Shown piece after piece: positions 7,885-16,610 of a DNA stretch of 64,000 nt (positions are counted from its first letter, which is position 1; every line of letters begins with the position of its first letter). Source of the DNA: Arenimonas sp. GTDB lineage: Bacteria > Pseudomonadota > Alphaproteobacteria > Rhizobiales > Rhizobiaceae. The stretch lies in the NCBI GenBank assembly GCA_019459145.1, contig JAIBEK010000063.1, forward strand, positions 1-64,000, in the 5' to 3' direction. Below the pieces are notes generated by a model. That model ran no database searches. It saw nothing but the letters and a program-made list of their open reading frames with translations, and was not told where the DNA came from. The translations under genes were made by a program, and so were the position numbers.

Positions 7885-9516
7885 ATGACGCCATCACCAA
7901 ACCCGCCAGTCGATCGATCACCTTCGCAGTACGTCATCGGCGTCGATGTCGGAACGGGCAGCGCGCGGGCGGGTCTCTTCGACCTGAAAGGTTCCATGCT
8001 CTCGGTGGCCAAGCGTGACATCGGGCTCTATCGGGAGGCCGGCGCGGTCGTCGAGCAATCGAGCACGGAGATATGGGACGCCGTCTGTGCGAGTGTCCGG
8101 CAAGCGGTCACCATGGCTGGCGTCGACCCCTCGGCCGTGATCGGCATCGGCTTCGATGCGACCTGCTCGCTGGTGGTGGCGGGGGAGGGCGGCGCACCGC
8201 TCGCCGTTGGCCCCTCCGAGGATCCCGCTCGCGACATCATCGTCTGGATGGATCATCGTGCCGTCGAGCAGGCGGAACGCATCAATGCCATGGGCCATGA
8301 AGTCTTGCGCTATGTCGGCGGGCGGATCTCGCCCGAGATGGAGACCCCGAAGCTGCTCTGGCTCAAGGAGCACAGGCCCGAGACCTTCGCCAATGCCTGG
8401 CAGTTCTTCGATCTGGCCGACTTCCTCACCTGGAAATCGACCGGCGATCTCTCGCGTTCGACCTGCACGGTGACCTGCAAATGGACCTATCTGGCGCATG
8501 AGGGCCGATGGGATCCAAGCTATTTTCGCGAGATCGGGCTTGGCCAACTCGTCGATGAGGAGTTCGCCCGCATCGGTACATCGATTGTCGAGCCCGGCAC
8601 CCGTCTGGGGCATGGACTGACGGCCGAGGCCGCACATGCCATGGGCCTCAATCCGGGTACGGCGGTCGCCGCCGGCATGATCGACGCCCATGCCGGTGGC
8701 ATCGGGACGGTTGGAATCGGCGAAAAGCCTGCCGAAAACTTCGCTTATGTCTTCGGCACATCCTCCTGCACCATGACCTCGACTGACAAACCGGTCTTCG
8801 TGCCGGGTGTCTGGGGGCCGTATTACTCGGCCATGGTGCCGGGCATGTGGCTGAATGAAGGCGGGCAGAGTGCGGCCGGTGCCGCCATAGACCAGTTGCT
8901 CGCCTTCCATCCGGCCAGCACCGAAGCGAAACAGATGGCGAGCGATCGCGGCATGTCCCTTCCCGCACTGATGGCCGAGGCAGCCTGCAACCGGATTGAA
9001 CGCCTTTCCGATGTCGTCGCCCTTGCGGCAGGGTTGCATGTCGTGCCGGAGTTCCTGGGCAATCGAGCACCGTTTGCCGATCCGCACGCCCGAGCGGTGA
9101 TTGCCGGTCTCGGCATGGAGCGAGACTTCGACAGCCTTGTCGCCCTTTATGTCGCCGGGCTCTGCGGGGTGGGCTACGGCCTTCGCCAGATCCTCGAAAC
9201 GCAGGCGCAGTCCGGCGTCACCGTCGAGCGCGTGGTCATCAGCGGCGGTGCCGGCGCAAGCGACCTGGTGCGCCAGGTTCTGGCGGATGCCTGCGGCAGG
9301 CCGGTGGTGGCGACCCGGGCCGAAGAACCGGTGCTGCTCGGCGCGGCGATCCTGGGCGCTGTCGCGGCAAAGGCCTTTGGTGACATGCCGACCGCCATGA
9401 AGGCACTCGTCGCTATTTCGAAGACATATGAACCGGCGGGCGGCGCAATAGCGGCGGACCATGCGAGACGGTTTCGCTATTTCCGATCCCTCCAGGACTG
9501 CATGCGTTCAGCCTAG
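7885..9516 (+). CDS. FGGY-family pentulose kinase (ribulokinase-like)
   Basis: A 543-residue sugar kinase of the two-domain FGGY fold. Visible are the N-terminal phosphate-binding strand-turn GVDVGTGSARAGLFD, the substrate region GFDATCSLVV and WMDHRA, and the catalytic-base region AGMIDAHAGGIG. This wording matches the ribulokinase-like FGGY subgroup and recurs in the second FGGY kinase of the window (58837-60423). It is the last gene of the importer/dhaKL operon, 21 bases after dhaL. The likely reaction is ATP-dependent phosphorylation of a ketopentose or related polyol product; exact substrate not determinable by reading. Confidence 0.88.
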   Translation: MTPSPNPPVDRSPSQYVIGVDVGTGSARAGLFDLKGSMLSVAKRDIGLYREAGAVVEQSSTEIWDAVCASVRQAVTMAGVDPSAVIGIGFDATCSLVVAGEGGAPLAVGPSEDPARDIIVWMDHRAVEQAERINAMGHEVLRYVGGRISPEMETPKLLWLKEHRPETFANAWQFFDLADFLTWKSTGDLSRSTCTVTCKWTYLAHEGRWDPSYFREIGLGQLVDEEFARIGTSIVEPGTRLGHGLTAEAAHAMGLNPGTAVAAGMIDAHAGGIGTVGIGEKPAENFAYVFGTSSCTMTSTDKPVFVPGVWGPYYSAMVPGMWLNEGGQSAAGAAIDQLLAFHPASTEAKQMASDRGMSLPALMAEAACNRIERLSDVVALAAGLHVVPEFLGNRAPFADPHARAVIAGLGMERDFDSLVALYVAGLCGVGYGLRQILETQAQSGVTVERVVISGGAGASDLVRQVLADACGRPVVATRAEEPVLLGAAILGAVAAKAFGDMPTAMKALVAISKTYEPAGGAIAADHARRFRYFRSLQDCMRSA

Positions 9517-9542
9517 CCAGGAAACGCTCCGGTGGCGGGCAT

Positions 9543-9561
9543 GGGGCAGGTGCTATGCCCC
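9543..9561. terminator. Possible terminator hairpin between converging genes
   Basis: GGGGCA (9543-9548) pairs with TGCCCC (9556-9561) across a seven-base loop in the 190-base gap between the FGGY kinase and the converging LacI gene. Flanking GGCGGG and CCGCC could extend it imperfectly. No T run is present. Nothing else was seen in this gap. Confidence 0.4.
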
Positions 9562-9706
9562 GCCTGGCGATCCAAGAACGGCCAAACATCTGCGTTCGAC
9601 GCTAGTCAGAAAATCGAAACGGAGCTTCGAGGGCCTGACGGTTTGCCTTGCCAGCACCGCTGTCGGGCAGAGGGTCACTGCCGTGACCTATCTCCGGCGG
9701 ATCGCC

Positions 9707-10732
9707 TCAGGCCGTGGCGCCGGCGAAGACCTCGAAGCCGGTGTCGACGACCGAGGGCTCAGGCGGTCGTTGGGCCGATTCGAATGCCTTTTCCACCGCC
9801 GTGCGACCGATGAGGAAGCGGTTGGAGCGGATGGTCGAAAGCGGCTGGGGCAGTTCACGACCGATATCGAGACCGTTGAAGCCGAAAATGGCGAGTTGGT
9901 CCGGGAGCGTGATATTGGCGCCCATGCAATGGAAGATGCCGCCGACGGCCATGTCGTCATTGGAGTAGACGATGACATCGAGCTTCGGCTCATGGGCGCA
10001 CAGGCGCGCGGTCATCTCCTTGCCGACGCCGACCGAGCTCGGCGCCTCGGCGATCGCTTCGGCCGTGATCGTCAGGCCGGCATCGCGAAGGGCGTCGACA
10101 AGCCCCTCATAGCGCAGGCGCGCGCGCCGGTCGGCATTCCAGTCATGGCCGGCATAGCCGAAGCGACGATAGCCGCGACCGACCAGATAGCGTCCTGTCG
10201 CATAACCAGCGCGGCGATGCGACATTCCAACCGCGATATCGATCGGCACGGCGTCGATATCCATCATCTCCACCACCCGGATGTCGCTCTGGATCAGCAT
10301 CCGGCGCGTTGCCTCGGTATGCTCGAAACCGGCGATCAGGATCGCGCTCGGCTGCCAGGACAAAAGTCCCCGCACCACCGCCTCTTCGCGCTCGATGTCG
10401 TATTCCGTGACGCTGATGACCGGCTGGTTCTCGCTCTCCCACAGGGCTGCGTGAATACCCTGAAGCACTTCGGGAAAAACGATGTTCGACAGCGAGGGGA
10501 TGACGACGCCGACAAGATGGGAATCGAGCGAGGCGAGCGAGCCCGCGATCCTGTTGGGCACATATCCGGTGGCGCGAACCGCCTCCATCACCCTCTTGCG
10601 CGTCTCCTCCGCGACCGGCCCCTTGTTGCGCATGATGCGCGACACGGTCGATTCGCCGACGCCGGCACGCTGCGCCACTTCCTTGACGGTAACCTTGCTC
10701 TTCCTGTCCGGCAGACGCAGCCTTGGTTGCAT
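9707..10732 (-). CDS. LacI-family transcriptional regulator (GntR-gluconate-type)
   Basis: A 341-residue LacI/GalR regulator. The DNA-binding domain reads VTVKEVAQRAGVGESTVSRI (about residues 14-33), followed by a hinge and an effector-binding core. The ATG at 10732 has GGGAG at ideal distance; a second ATG four codons earlier has AGGAAG too close to it. It is transcribed away from the block it probably controls. It is the only LacI-type gene near the three copies of the word TGGCAGCGCTATCA (15583, 15757, 19488), a sequence of LacI-family operator type, and so is the best candidate regulator of both the second importer and the threonate pathway. An acid-sugar effector is inferred. Confidence 0.88.
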   Translation of the reverse strand: MQPRLRLPDRKSKVTVKEVAQRAGVGESTVSRIMRNKGPVAEETRKRVMEAVRATGYVPNRIAGSLASLDSHLVGVVIPSLSNIVFPEVLQGIHAALWESENQPVISVTEYDIEREEAVVRGLLSWQPSAILIAGFEHTEATRRMLIQSDIRVVEMMDIDAVPIDIAVGMSHRRAGYATGRYLVGRGYRRFGYAGHDWNADRRARLRYEGLVDALRDAGLTITAEAIAEAPSSVGVGKEMTARLCAHEPKLDVIVYSNDDMAVGGIFHCMGANITLPDQLAIFGFNGLDIGRELPQPLSTIRSNRFLIGRTAVEKAFESAQRPPEPSVVDTGFEVFAGATA

Positions 10733-10818
10733 GCCTTCTCCCATTCTTCCTGGTCCCGTGGCCGATCAAGAAACCCTGTCGGCTGTCTCCGGCCGCCGGT
10801 CTCAAACAACCCTTATAC

Positions 10819-10856
10819 CAAGTCGCCCGACACTGCGAAGAGCACCGGGCGACTTG
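10819..10856. terminator. 11-bp perfect inverted repeat, probable end of the minus-strand importer operon
   Basis: CAAGTCGCCCG (10819-10829) and its exact inverse CGGGCGACTTG (10846-10856) enclose a 16-base loop. It lies between the end of the SDR gene (10894) and the start of the LacI gene. No long T run follows on either strand, so termination is likely but not certain. Confidence 0.55.
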
Positions 10857-10893
10857 TTTCGTCAAAGACAGGGGCGCGAACGCGTGAGGCGCG

Positions 10894-11790
10894 TCACTTC
10901 TGCCCGACGTATTTGCGCCACGAGTGCTGCTCGCGGAAGCCCAGCATCTCCCGGGTCTTGCGATTGGACAACAGGCTCTCGTATTCGCCCATCGGACGCG
11001 TGGTCTTGACGCCCGGATAGAAACGGTCGATCAGTTCCTGTGTCGGCAGATCGGAAGACGTTTCGTCATTGGCGGCGTTGAAAATCTCGAAGCCCAGCCC
11101 GTCCTTGTGGACGGCGAGATCGACGATCTGCCCGAGATCGCGGGCATCGATGTAGCTCCAGGCGATCCGCTTGCGGAAACCGGGATCGGCGAACCATTTC
11201 GGGAAGAGCTCGTATTCGTGCGGCTCGATCACATTGCCGATGCGAATGGCGTAGATGTCCGCGCCGGACCGCAAGGCGAAAGCCTGCGCGGTCTTTTCAT
11301 TGCAGATCTTCGACAGGGCATAGCTGTCCATCGGATCGACGGGATAGTCCTCTTCCAGCGGGAAATGCACCGGATTGCGGGGTTCGTTGGCGAAGACCAG
11401 GCCATAGGTGGTCTCGGAGGAGGCGATGATTACCTTCTTGATGCCGAGTTTCACCGCAGCCTCGATGACATTGTAGGTGCCCATCGTGTTGATGCGGAAC
11501 ACCTCGTTGTCCGGGGTGATCATGATCCGCGGGATCGCCGCGAAATGGACCACCGCGTCTACCGGCTGGGCCCTGAGCGACGGGTCGAATTCATGCAGCC
11601 CCATATAGCTCGAGAACGCGTTGAAGACCTGGCCGCTGTCGGTGATGTCGGTGATCAGCGTGCGCACCTTGGGATTGTCGAGCGGCTTGGTGTCGATATT
11701 CAGGACCTGATGGCCCTTGTCGACCAGGTATTGAACGACGTGCTTTCCAGCCTTGCCGCTGCCGCCGGTAAACATAATGCGTTTGCTCAT
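10894..11790 (-). CDS. NAD-dependent epimerase/dehydratase-family protein (extended SDR)
   Basis: A 298-residue Rossmann-fold oxidoreductase of the extended short-chain family. The dinucleotide motif GGSGKAG is at about residues 9-15, an ASSETTYG strand supplies the catalytic Ser/Thr region, and YALSK gives the Tyr-x3-Lys pair. The ATG at 11790 follows GGAG six bases upstream; the ATG four codons earlier is less well placed. It is the last gene of the minus-strand importer operon. In the neighbouring acid-sugar context it could be a sugar or aldonate dehydrogenase, for example one serving D-erythronate (the known DenD role is filled by this broad family), but this is inference only. Confidence 0.85.
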   Translation of the reverse strand: MSKRIMFTGGSGKAGKHVVQYLVDKGHQVLNIDTKPLDNPKVRTLITDITDSGQVFNAFSSYMGLHEFDPSLRAQPVDAVVHFAAIPRIMITPDNEVFRINTMGTYNVIEAAVKLGIKKVIIASSETTYGLVFANEPRNPVHFPLEEDYPVDPMDSYALSKICNEKTAQAFALRSGADIYAIRIGNVIEPHEYELFPKWFADPGFRKRIAWSYIDARDLGQIVDLAVHKDGLGFEIFNAANDETSSDLPTQELIDRFYPGVKTTRPMGEYESLLSNRKTREMLGFREQHSWRKYVGQK

Positions 11791-11847
11791 CTCATGCTCC
11801 ATTCGTGCTGATATTGCTGTTGCGGATGCCGCGCCGCCTGGCCGTGT

Positions 11848-13350
11848 TCAGCCCGTCGCCGCCAACATCACGTTTTCCTGATTGGCCTCCTGATGGGTGA
11901 AGCCACCGCTGATCCGACCCTCCTTGAGGACGATGATCCTGTCGCTGATCGCAAGGATCTCCGGCAGGTCCGAGGATACCACGATAATCGACATGCCTTC
12001 TTCCGCCAGTTTGTTGAGAAGGGCGTGAACCTCGGCCTTGGCACCGACATCAATGCCGCGGGTCGGTTCGTCGACGATCAGGATGCGCGGCCGCCGAGCC
12101 ACCCATTTGGCGATGATGACCTTTTGCTGATTGCCGCCCGAAAGATTGACGACCTTCTGCTCCGGGCTCGGCGTCTTGATCCCGAGCGACTGGATGAACT
12201 CCCGGCACCGCTTCGTTTCACGGCGGCGATCGACGAAATCGAGGCGGCAATAGTCTTCAAGATGGGTGAGGCTGAAGTTCTCACGGACCGACATGCCCAG
12301 GACCAGACCTTGTGCCTTGCGGTCCTCGGTGACGAAGCCCAACCCCTCGCCGATGGCGACCGAAGGATCGGTGATCTTGACCGTCTTCCCGTCGATGCTG
12401 ATCTCGCCGACATAGGCTCGGCTGCCGAAGATCATTTCCATGATCTCCGTGCGACCGGCGCCGATCAGGCCGAAGAAGCCGAGGATCTCCCCTTTGTGCA
12501 GGTTGAAGCTGACATCGCTGACGCGCGCCGAATGGTGGGTCGGCCGGTGCATGCCCAGATTGCGCACCGACAGCAGGACTTCATTGGTCGCGTGGGAAAC
12601 ATGTTCGCCGAAGAACTGCGACAGCTCACGGTCGACCATCTTGCGCACCAGCAGATCACGGGTCATCTCGCCGATAGGCCGCGAATCCACGGTTTCGCCG
12701 TCCCGCATCACGGTCACCGTGTCGGCGATCTCGAAGATTTCCTCCAGCCGGTGGGAGATGTAGACGATGCCGATGCCCTGCGCGGCGAGCTTCTTGACCA
12801 TGCGCAGCAGGACCGTGGCCTCGTGATGGCTGAGCGACGCGGTCGGTTCGTCCATGATGATGAGCTTCGACTGATAGGAGATCGCGCGGGCGATCTCGAC
12901 CATCTGCTTCTGCCCGATGCTGAGATCTCCGACCAGCATCGCCGGATCGAGCTTCATCTCGAGCTCGGCGAGTACGGCGGAGGCTGCGGCATTCATCTTT
13001 CGCCGGTCGATCAGGCCGGCCATATTGATGGGTTCTCTGGCAAGAAAGATGTTCTCCGCGATCGTAAGATTATCGACCACGGCGAGTTCCTGATAGATGA
13101 TGGTTATGCCTAAGGACCGGGCATGCACCGGATCGGCGATCACGACCTCCTGGCCCTCGACTTCGATCCAGCCACCCGGGTCGCAACGCAACACGCCCGT
13201 CATGATCTTCATCAGCGTGCTTTTGCCCGCGCCGTTCTCGCCGGCCACGGCATGGACCTGGCCGCCTTGAAGGGTCAGATGGACCCCGTTCAACGCCTTC
13301 ACACCTGGGAAGGTCTTTGAAATATTGTGCATTTCAAGAAAAGGGGTCAT
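11848..13350 (-). CDS. Sugar ABC transporter ATP-binding protein, double NBD (second system)
   Basis: A 500-residue RbsA/MglA-type ATPase. The first domain has GENGAGKST and IIMDEPTASLS with signature LSIGQKQ; the second has the family's usual altered Walker A (GLIGAGRTE) with intact LSGGNQQ and LIVDEPTRGIDVG. Unlike the 3590 homologue it keeps the DE pair in both Walker B motifs. The ATG at 13350 has only a weak ribosome site; MHNISKTF six codons later is an alternative start. It lies between the binding-protein and SDR genes and should power the permease at 14451. Confidence 0.92.
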   Translation of the reverse strand: MTPFLEMHNISKTFPGVKALNGVHLTLQGGQVHAVAGENGAGKSTLMKIMTGVLRCDPGGWIEVEGQEVVIADPVHARSLGITIIYQELAVVDNLTIAENIFLAREPINMAGLIDRRKMNAAASAVLAELEMKLDPAMLVGDLSIGQKQMVEIARAISYQSKLIIMDEPTASLSHHEATVLLRMVKKLAAQGIGIVYISHRLEEIFEIADTVTVMRDGETVDSRPIGEMTRDLLVRKMVDRELSQFFGEHVSHATNEVLLSVRNLGMHRPTHHSARVSDVSFNLHKGEILGFFGLIGAGRTEIMEMIFGSRAYVGEISIDGKTVKITDPSVAIGEGLGFVTEDRKAQGLVLGMSVRENFSLTHLEDYCRLDFVDRRRETKRCREFIQSLGIKTPSPEQKVVNLSGGNQQKVIIAKWVARRPRILIVDEPTRGIDVGAKAEVHALLNKLAEEGMSIIVVSSDLPEILAISDRIIVLKEGRISGGFTHQEANQENVMLAATG

Positions 13351-13380
13351 CGGCAGCGCGCCTCGCGGTCCAGTCGAGAA

Positions 13381-13410
13381 GGGTGCGGAAGCATGGTGGC
13401 TCCCGCACCC
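13381..13410 (-). terminator. Intercistronic hairpin after the second binding-protein gene
   Basis: GGGTGCGG (13381-13388) pairs with CCGCACCC (13403-13410) around a 14-base loop, 15 bases after the binding-protein stop on the minus strand and before the ATPase start. The placement matches the hairpin at 3530 in the first importer operon, suggesting the same role in raising binding-protein mRNA level. Confidence 0.6.
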
Positions 13411-13424
13411 GGCTATTGCAGGTC

Positions 13425-14366
13425 TTACTTGGTGTAGCTTCCGAGATTTTGGGCCGTTACGACCGTCACGCCGGTGTCGACATCGGCCGGGGTCTTCTCC
13501 TCGCCGGTGATCTGGGCCACCAGATGCTCGACGGCGAGACGTCCCATCGTCACCGGACGCTGGACCATGATCCCGTCGATGAAGCCTTCCTTCACGCCCT
13601 TGATCGTGTCCGGCAGGTCGTCGAAGGCGAACACCTTGACCACGCCCTTGCGGTCGGCGAATTCCTTCTGGGCGAGAACCTTGGCGACGGCAGGTCCGCC
13701 AACCTGGCTGATACCGAAGATGCCCTTGAGATCCGGATTGGCGCGAAGCAGCGCTTCGGTGACGGAAACGCCGCGGGCGAGATCGTCTTCGGTGCCTTCG
13801 GTCGCGGCAATCGTGATCTTCGGATAGGCCTCGAGGGCCTTCTTCACGCCGGTGATGCGTTCGTTCAGGTTCGAGGCGCCGAGCTGACCGGTGACGATCG
13901 CCACCTTGCCCTCACCGCCGAGGGCTTCCGCCATCGCCTTGCCCATGGTCTCGCCGGCGGCTTCGTTGATGGTGCCGATATACATGCTGCGACCGCTGTT
14001 GGCGCTGTCGCTGTCGAAGGTGACAACGGCGATGCCGGCATCGACCGCCTGCTTGATGATGCCTTCGACCGACTTCGGCTCGTTGACCGAAATCGCGATG
14101 CCGTCTACCTGGCGGGCGATCAGATCCTCGATGATCTTCACCTGGGTCGATCCCTGGGTATTCTGCGGAACCACCCACTGATACTTGACGCCGAGCTTGT
14201 CGGCGGCCTCCTGGGCACCGGTATTGCAGTCGTCAAAGAACGGGACTGCGACTTTGGGAACGACGGCGACGGTAATGTCCGCCTTGTCCTTGGCGAAAGC
14301 GGCGCCGGTTGCCAGAAGCGACATCGTCAAGATGGCCGCGCGAGCGGAATTGAAAACTACACGCAT
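13425..14366 (-). CDS. Periplasmic sugar-binding protein (second system)
   Basis: A 313-residue RbsB-like solute-binding protein. A signal peptide (ILTMSLLATGAAFA, cleavage before KDK near residue 26) precedes a type I fold with VVPKVAVPFFDDCNTGAQEA and VDGIAISVNEP. The ATG at 14366 is preceded by GAGGAGGAGG. It is the second gene of the minus-strand importer operon, downstream of the permease. Given the adjacent threonate genes and shared operator, an acid sugar or its parent sugar is the likely ligand, but this is an inference. Confidence 0.9.
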   Translation of the reverse strand: MRVVFNSARAAILTMSLLATGAAFAKDKADITVAVVPKVAVPFFDDCNTGAQEAADKLGVKYQWVVPQNTQGSTQVKIIEDLIARQVDGIAISVNEPKSVEGIIKQAVDAGIAVVTFDSDSANSGRSMYIGTINEAAGETMGKAMAEALGGEGKVAIVTGQLGASNLNERITGVKKALEAYPKITIAATEGTEDDLARGVSVTEALLRANPDLKGIFGISQVGGPAVAKVLAQKEFADRKGVVKVFAFDDLPDTIKGVKEGFIDGIMVQRPVTMGRLAVEHLVAQITGEEKTPADVDTGVTVVTAQNLGSYTK

Positions 14367-14450
14367 GAAATCCTCCTCCTCAGCAAGCTCTCCTCGAGCC
14401 TGGATTCTTCGTGATTGGTCTTAGACGTTAGGCAATGCTCATCTTTCTTC

Positions 14451-15461
14451 TCAGGTCTTCCCTCCCATGATTTTGCTCCGCAGCACGTCCAGGCTGACGG
14501 CGATCAAGATCACTCCGCCGGTGATGGCCTGTTGCGCATAGGTATTGATGTTGAGAAGCACGACGCCGTTGGCGATCACGCCGACAAGCGCCGCGCCAAT
14601 GACCGCGCCGGTCACGCTGCCTGCCCCGCCGGCGAGGCTCGCGCCGCCGATCGCGGCTGCGGCAATGACATCCAGTTCCGATCCGAAACCCGAGGCCGGT
14701 TCGGCCGACAGATAGCGGGAGAAGCCGATCACACCGGCCAATGAGGCGATGGTGGACGACAGGACATAGACGGACAGCTTGATGCGATCGACCTTGACGC
14801 CGCTCAGGCGCGCGGCGTGCTCGTTGCCGCCGGTGGCGTAGACATGCCGACCGAAGCGGGTGCGGCGCATGATCACCGCGAAGACCAGCATCAGCAGGAG
14901 CATGATGATGACGGGAACGGGAACCGGACCCAGATAGCCTTGCCCCAGGATCGCGAAGCCTTCCGGCGTCTCGGGCGTTACCGGCACGCCGCGGGTGATC
15001 ATGTACATCAGGCCTCGCCCGATGCTCAGTGATCCGAGCGTGGCGATAAAGGGCGGAAGGCCGATGAAGGTGATCAGCAGGCCGTTGCACAGCCCGAAAA
15101 CGACACCGACGCCGAGCCCCGCCGCGATGCAGACCTCGGTGGGATAGCCCATGCTGAAGCAAAGCGCGGTCACCAGCGAGGCAAGCCCCATCGCGGAGCC
15201 GACCGACAGGTCGATCCCGCCGGTGATGATAACCATCACCATGCCGATGCTCATGATCGCGGTCAGCGAAAAGGCGCGGAAGACGCCCATCAGATTGTTC
15301 GTCGTGAGGAAGTAGGGCGTAAACAGACTGATCAGCGCACCCACCACGACCAGGGCGATCAGTACGTTGAATTCGCGCACCTGGAACAGTCTGCCGGCTT
15401 CCGCCAGCAGGCGGGAATGCAGCGATCCGGGTGCATTGTGGTCCTGATCGGTCGCGAGCAT
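14451..15461 (-). CDS. Sugar ABC transporter permease (second system)
   Basis: A 336-residue RbsC-type permease, first gene of the minus-strand importer operon. The family stretch ALSMIG-like here reads SLTAIMSIGMVMVIITGGID (about residues 70-89), and a second conserved segment is SLAGGAGSVTGAVIGA. GGGGAGG stands upstream of the ATG at 15461. Only one permease gene is present, so the channel is probably a homodimer, unlike the first system. Confidence 0.9.
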   Translation of the reverse strand: MLATDQDHNAPGSLHSRLLAEAGRLFQVREFNVLIALVVVGALISLFTPYFLTTNNLMGVFRAFSLTAIMSIGMVMVIITGGIDLSVGSAMGLASLVTALCFSMGYPTEVCIAAGLGVGVVFGLCNGLLITFIGLPPFIATLGSLSIGRGLMYMITRGVPVTPETPEGFAILGQGYLGPVPVPVIIMLLLMLVFAVIMRRTRFGRHVYATGGNEHAARLSGVKVDRIKLSVYVLSSTIASLAGVIGFSRYLSAEPASGFGSELDVIAAAAIGGASLAGGAGSVTGAVIGAALVGVIANGVVLLNINTYAQQAITGGVILIAVSLDVLRSKIMGGKT

Positions 15462-15582
15462 TTCACATTCCTCCCCATTATTGTTCCGATGCTCCGCCGC
15501 CCCGACCCGGGACGCTCCTCAACGTCCTTGACCGCCTGTCGGGCTCTTCAAGCAAGGTGGAAAGGCCCGGGCAGTCGGTTAG

Positions 15583-15596
15583 TGGCAGCGCTGTCA
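15583..15596. promoter_or_regulatory. Putative LacI-type operator, copy 1
   Basis: TGGCAGCGCTGTCA, a near-perfect 14-base palindrome (one mismatched pair) with the central AGCGCT typical of LacI/GalR operators. It lies 122 bases upstream of the importer permease start (15461). Confidence 0.6.
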
Positions 15597-15756
15597 TTGT
15601 GTGTTTCAACTGGTCCGTTTTGTCAACAGACTTTTTGCTGCATGCAGATTGCCGCAAGTCGGGTGCAGATTCCCGCAGTTGTGGGCCGATCACGTCCAGC
15701 CGGGCTGAAGGTCACCGAGAATTGTTATTGCTTTCCCCTCGGCGGCGACGATAACA

Positions 15757-15770
15757 TGGCAGCGCTATCA
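15757..15770. promoter_or_regulatory. Putative LacI-type operator, copy 2
   Basis: TGGCAGCGCTATCA, identical to copy 1 except one base, and related to the inverse of copy 3 at 19488. It lies 59 bases upstream of the racemase-like gene's chosen start. Confidence 0.6.
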
Positions 15771-15828
15771 TGTGATAAGACCCAATTCGCGTTCGCCGGA
15801 ATGAAGATCAGACTTGGAGATGGAGCGT

Positions 15829-16527
15829 ATGACCGCCAGGATGACTGCAACCACGACCATCGCCATGATTCACACGGTCGCCGGTCTGGTTCCGACGCTG
15901 GATGCACTGGCCAGACGGGAAATGCCCGGCTGCGAGCCTTTCAGCATTCTCGACGAGAGCCTGCTCAGAAATACCATTCGTGAGGGAAGCCTGTCGAAGA
16001 CGACGATGCGGCGACTGGCGCAATATGTCTGGTCCGCGGTCGATGGCGGGGCCGAGGCCGTTATCGTCACTTGTTCCTCGCTCGGTCCGGCAGTTGAGGC
16101 GGCGCGGCCATTGTGCCCGGTGCCGCTTTTTCGCATCGACGAGGGCATGGCGCTCGAGGCGGTGTCGCGCGCCTCGCGCATCGGCGTCCTGGCGACGTTG
16201 CGGACAACGCTTGGTCCCACCGGGGATATCATCCGAACCTCTGCGGCCATCACCGGACGGACAGGTTGCGAGGTCACGGAAATGCTGTGCGAGGGGGCTT
16301 TCGAGCGCCTGTCGCGCGGCGACCGCGAGGGGCACGATAAAATGGTGGTCGAGGGGTTCCGGCGACTGGCGCCCAGGGTCGACCTGATCGTTCTTGCCCA
16401 GGCCTCGATGGCGAATGCGCTGGCGCCGCTCGGTCCCGAACCGGAGGGCGTTCCCGTGCTGACGAGCCCGGAGCTCGGCATGCGTCACGTCAGGGACCGG
16501 CTTTTCGCAGCAAATCCTCGCTCATAA
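15829..16527 (+). CDS. Asp/Glu/hydantoin-racemase-family protein, one conserved cysteine
   Basis: A 232-residue protein of the two-domain Asp/Glu racemase fold. The first cysteine motif is clear (VTCSSLGPAVEAARPL). At the position of the second catalytic cysteine the sequence reads LIVLAQASMA, so a two-base racemization mechanism is unlikely. Several in-frame starts exist (TTG 15814, ATG 15820, 15829, 15841); 15829 is chosen for its distance from GGAG at 15816. It diverges from the importer operon with a LacI-type operator 59 bases upstream, and an aldo/keto reductase follows 83 bases later. The substrate is unknown; isomerization, decarboxylation or lactone-type chemistry on an acid-sugar intermediate is conceivable. 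Confidence 0.82.
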   Translation: MTARMTATTTIAMIHTVAGLVPTLDALARREMPGCEPFSILDESLLRNTIREGSLSKTTMRRLAQYVWSAVDGGAEAVIVTCSSLGPAVEAARPLCPVPLFRIDEGMALEAVSRASRIGVLATLRTTLGPTGDIIRTSAAITGRTGCEVTEMLCEGAFERLSRGDREGHDKMVVEGFRRLAPRVDLIVLAQASMANALAPLGPEPEGVPVLTSPELGMRHVRDRLFAANPRS

Positions 16528-16610
16528 CGCTTAACGCCTTGCCGTTACCCCATTACAGCATCAAACCGACAGGGACCTCGTCCCGATAGCCTCGATCCAA
16601 GGAGCAAATC

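Larger units (their letters stand above)
15462..15828. promoter_or_regulatory. Divergent promoter region, importer operon versus racemase-like gene
   Basis: A 367-base non-coding interval between divergent genes. It holds two LacI-type operator words (15583-15596 and 15757-15770), one nearer each gene, about 174 bases apart (start to start). Such a spacing would permit looping by a tetrameric LacI-type protein. It is locally less GC-rich than its flanks around 15600-15730. No small gene is supported here. Confidence 0.6.

Noticed and set aside
11893..13113. 406-codon plus-strand open frame opposite the second RbsA-type ATPase
   Set aside because: Antisense shadow; the minus-strand gene has complete Walker and signature motifs.
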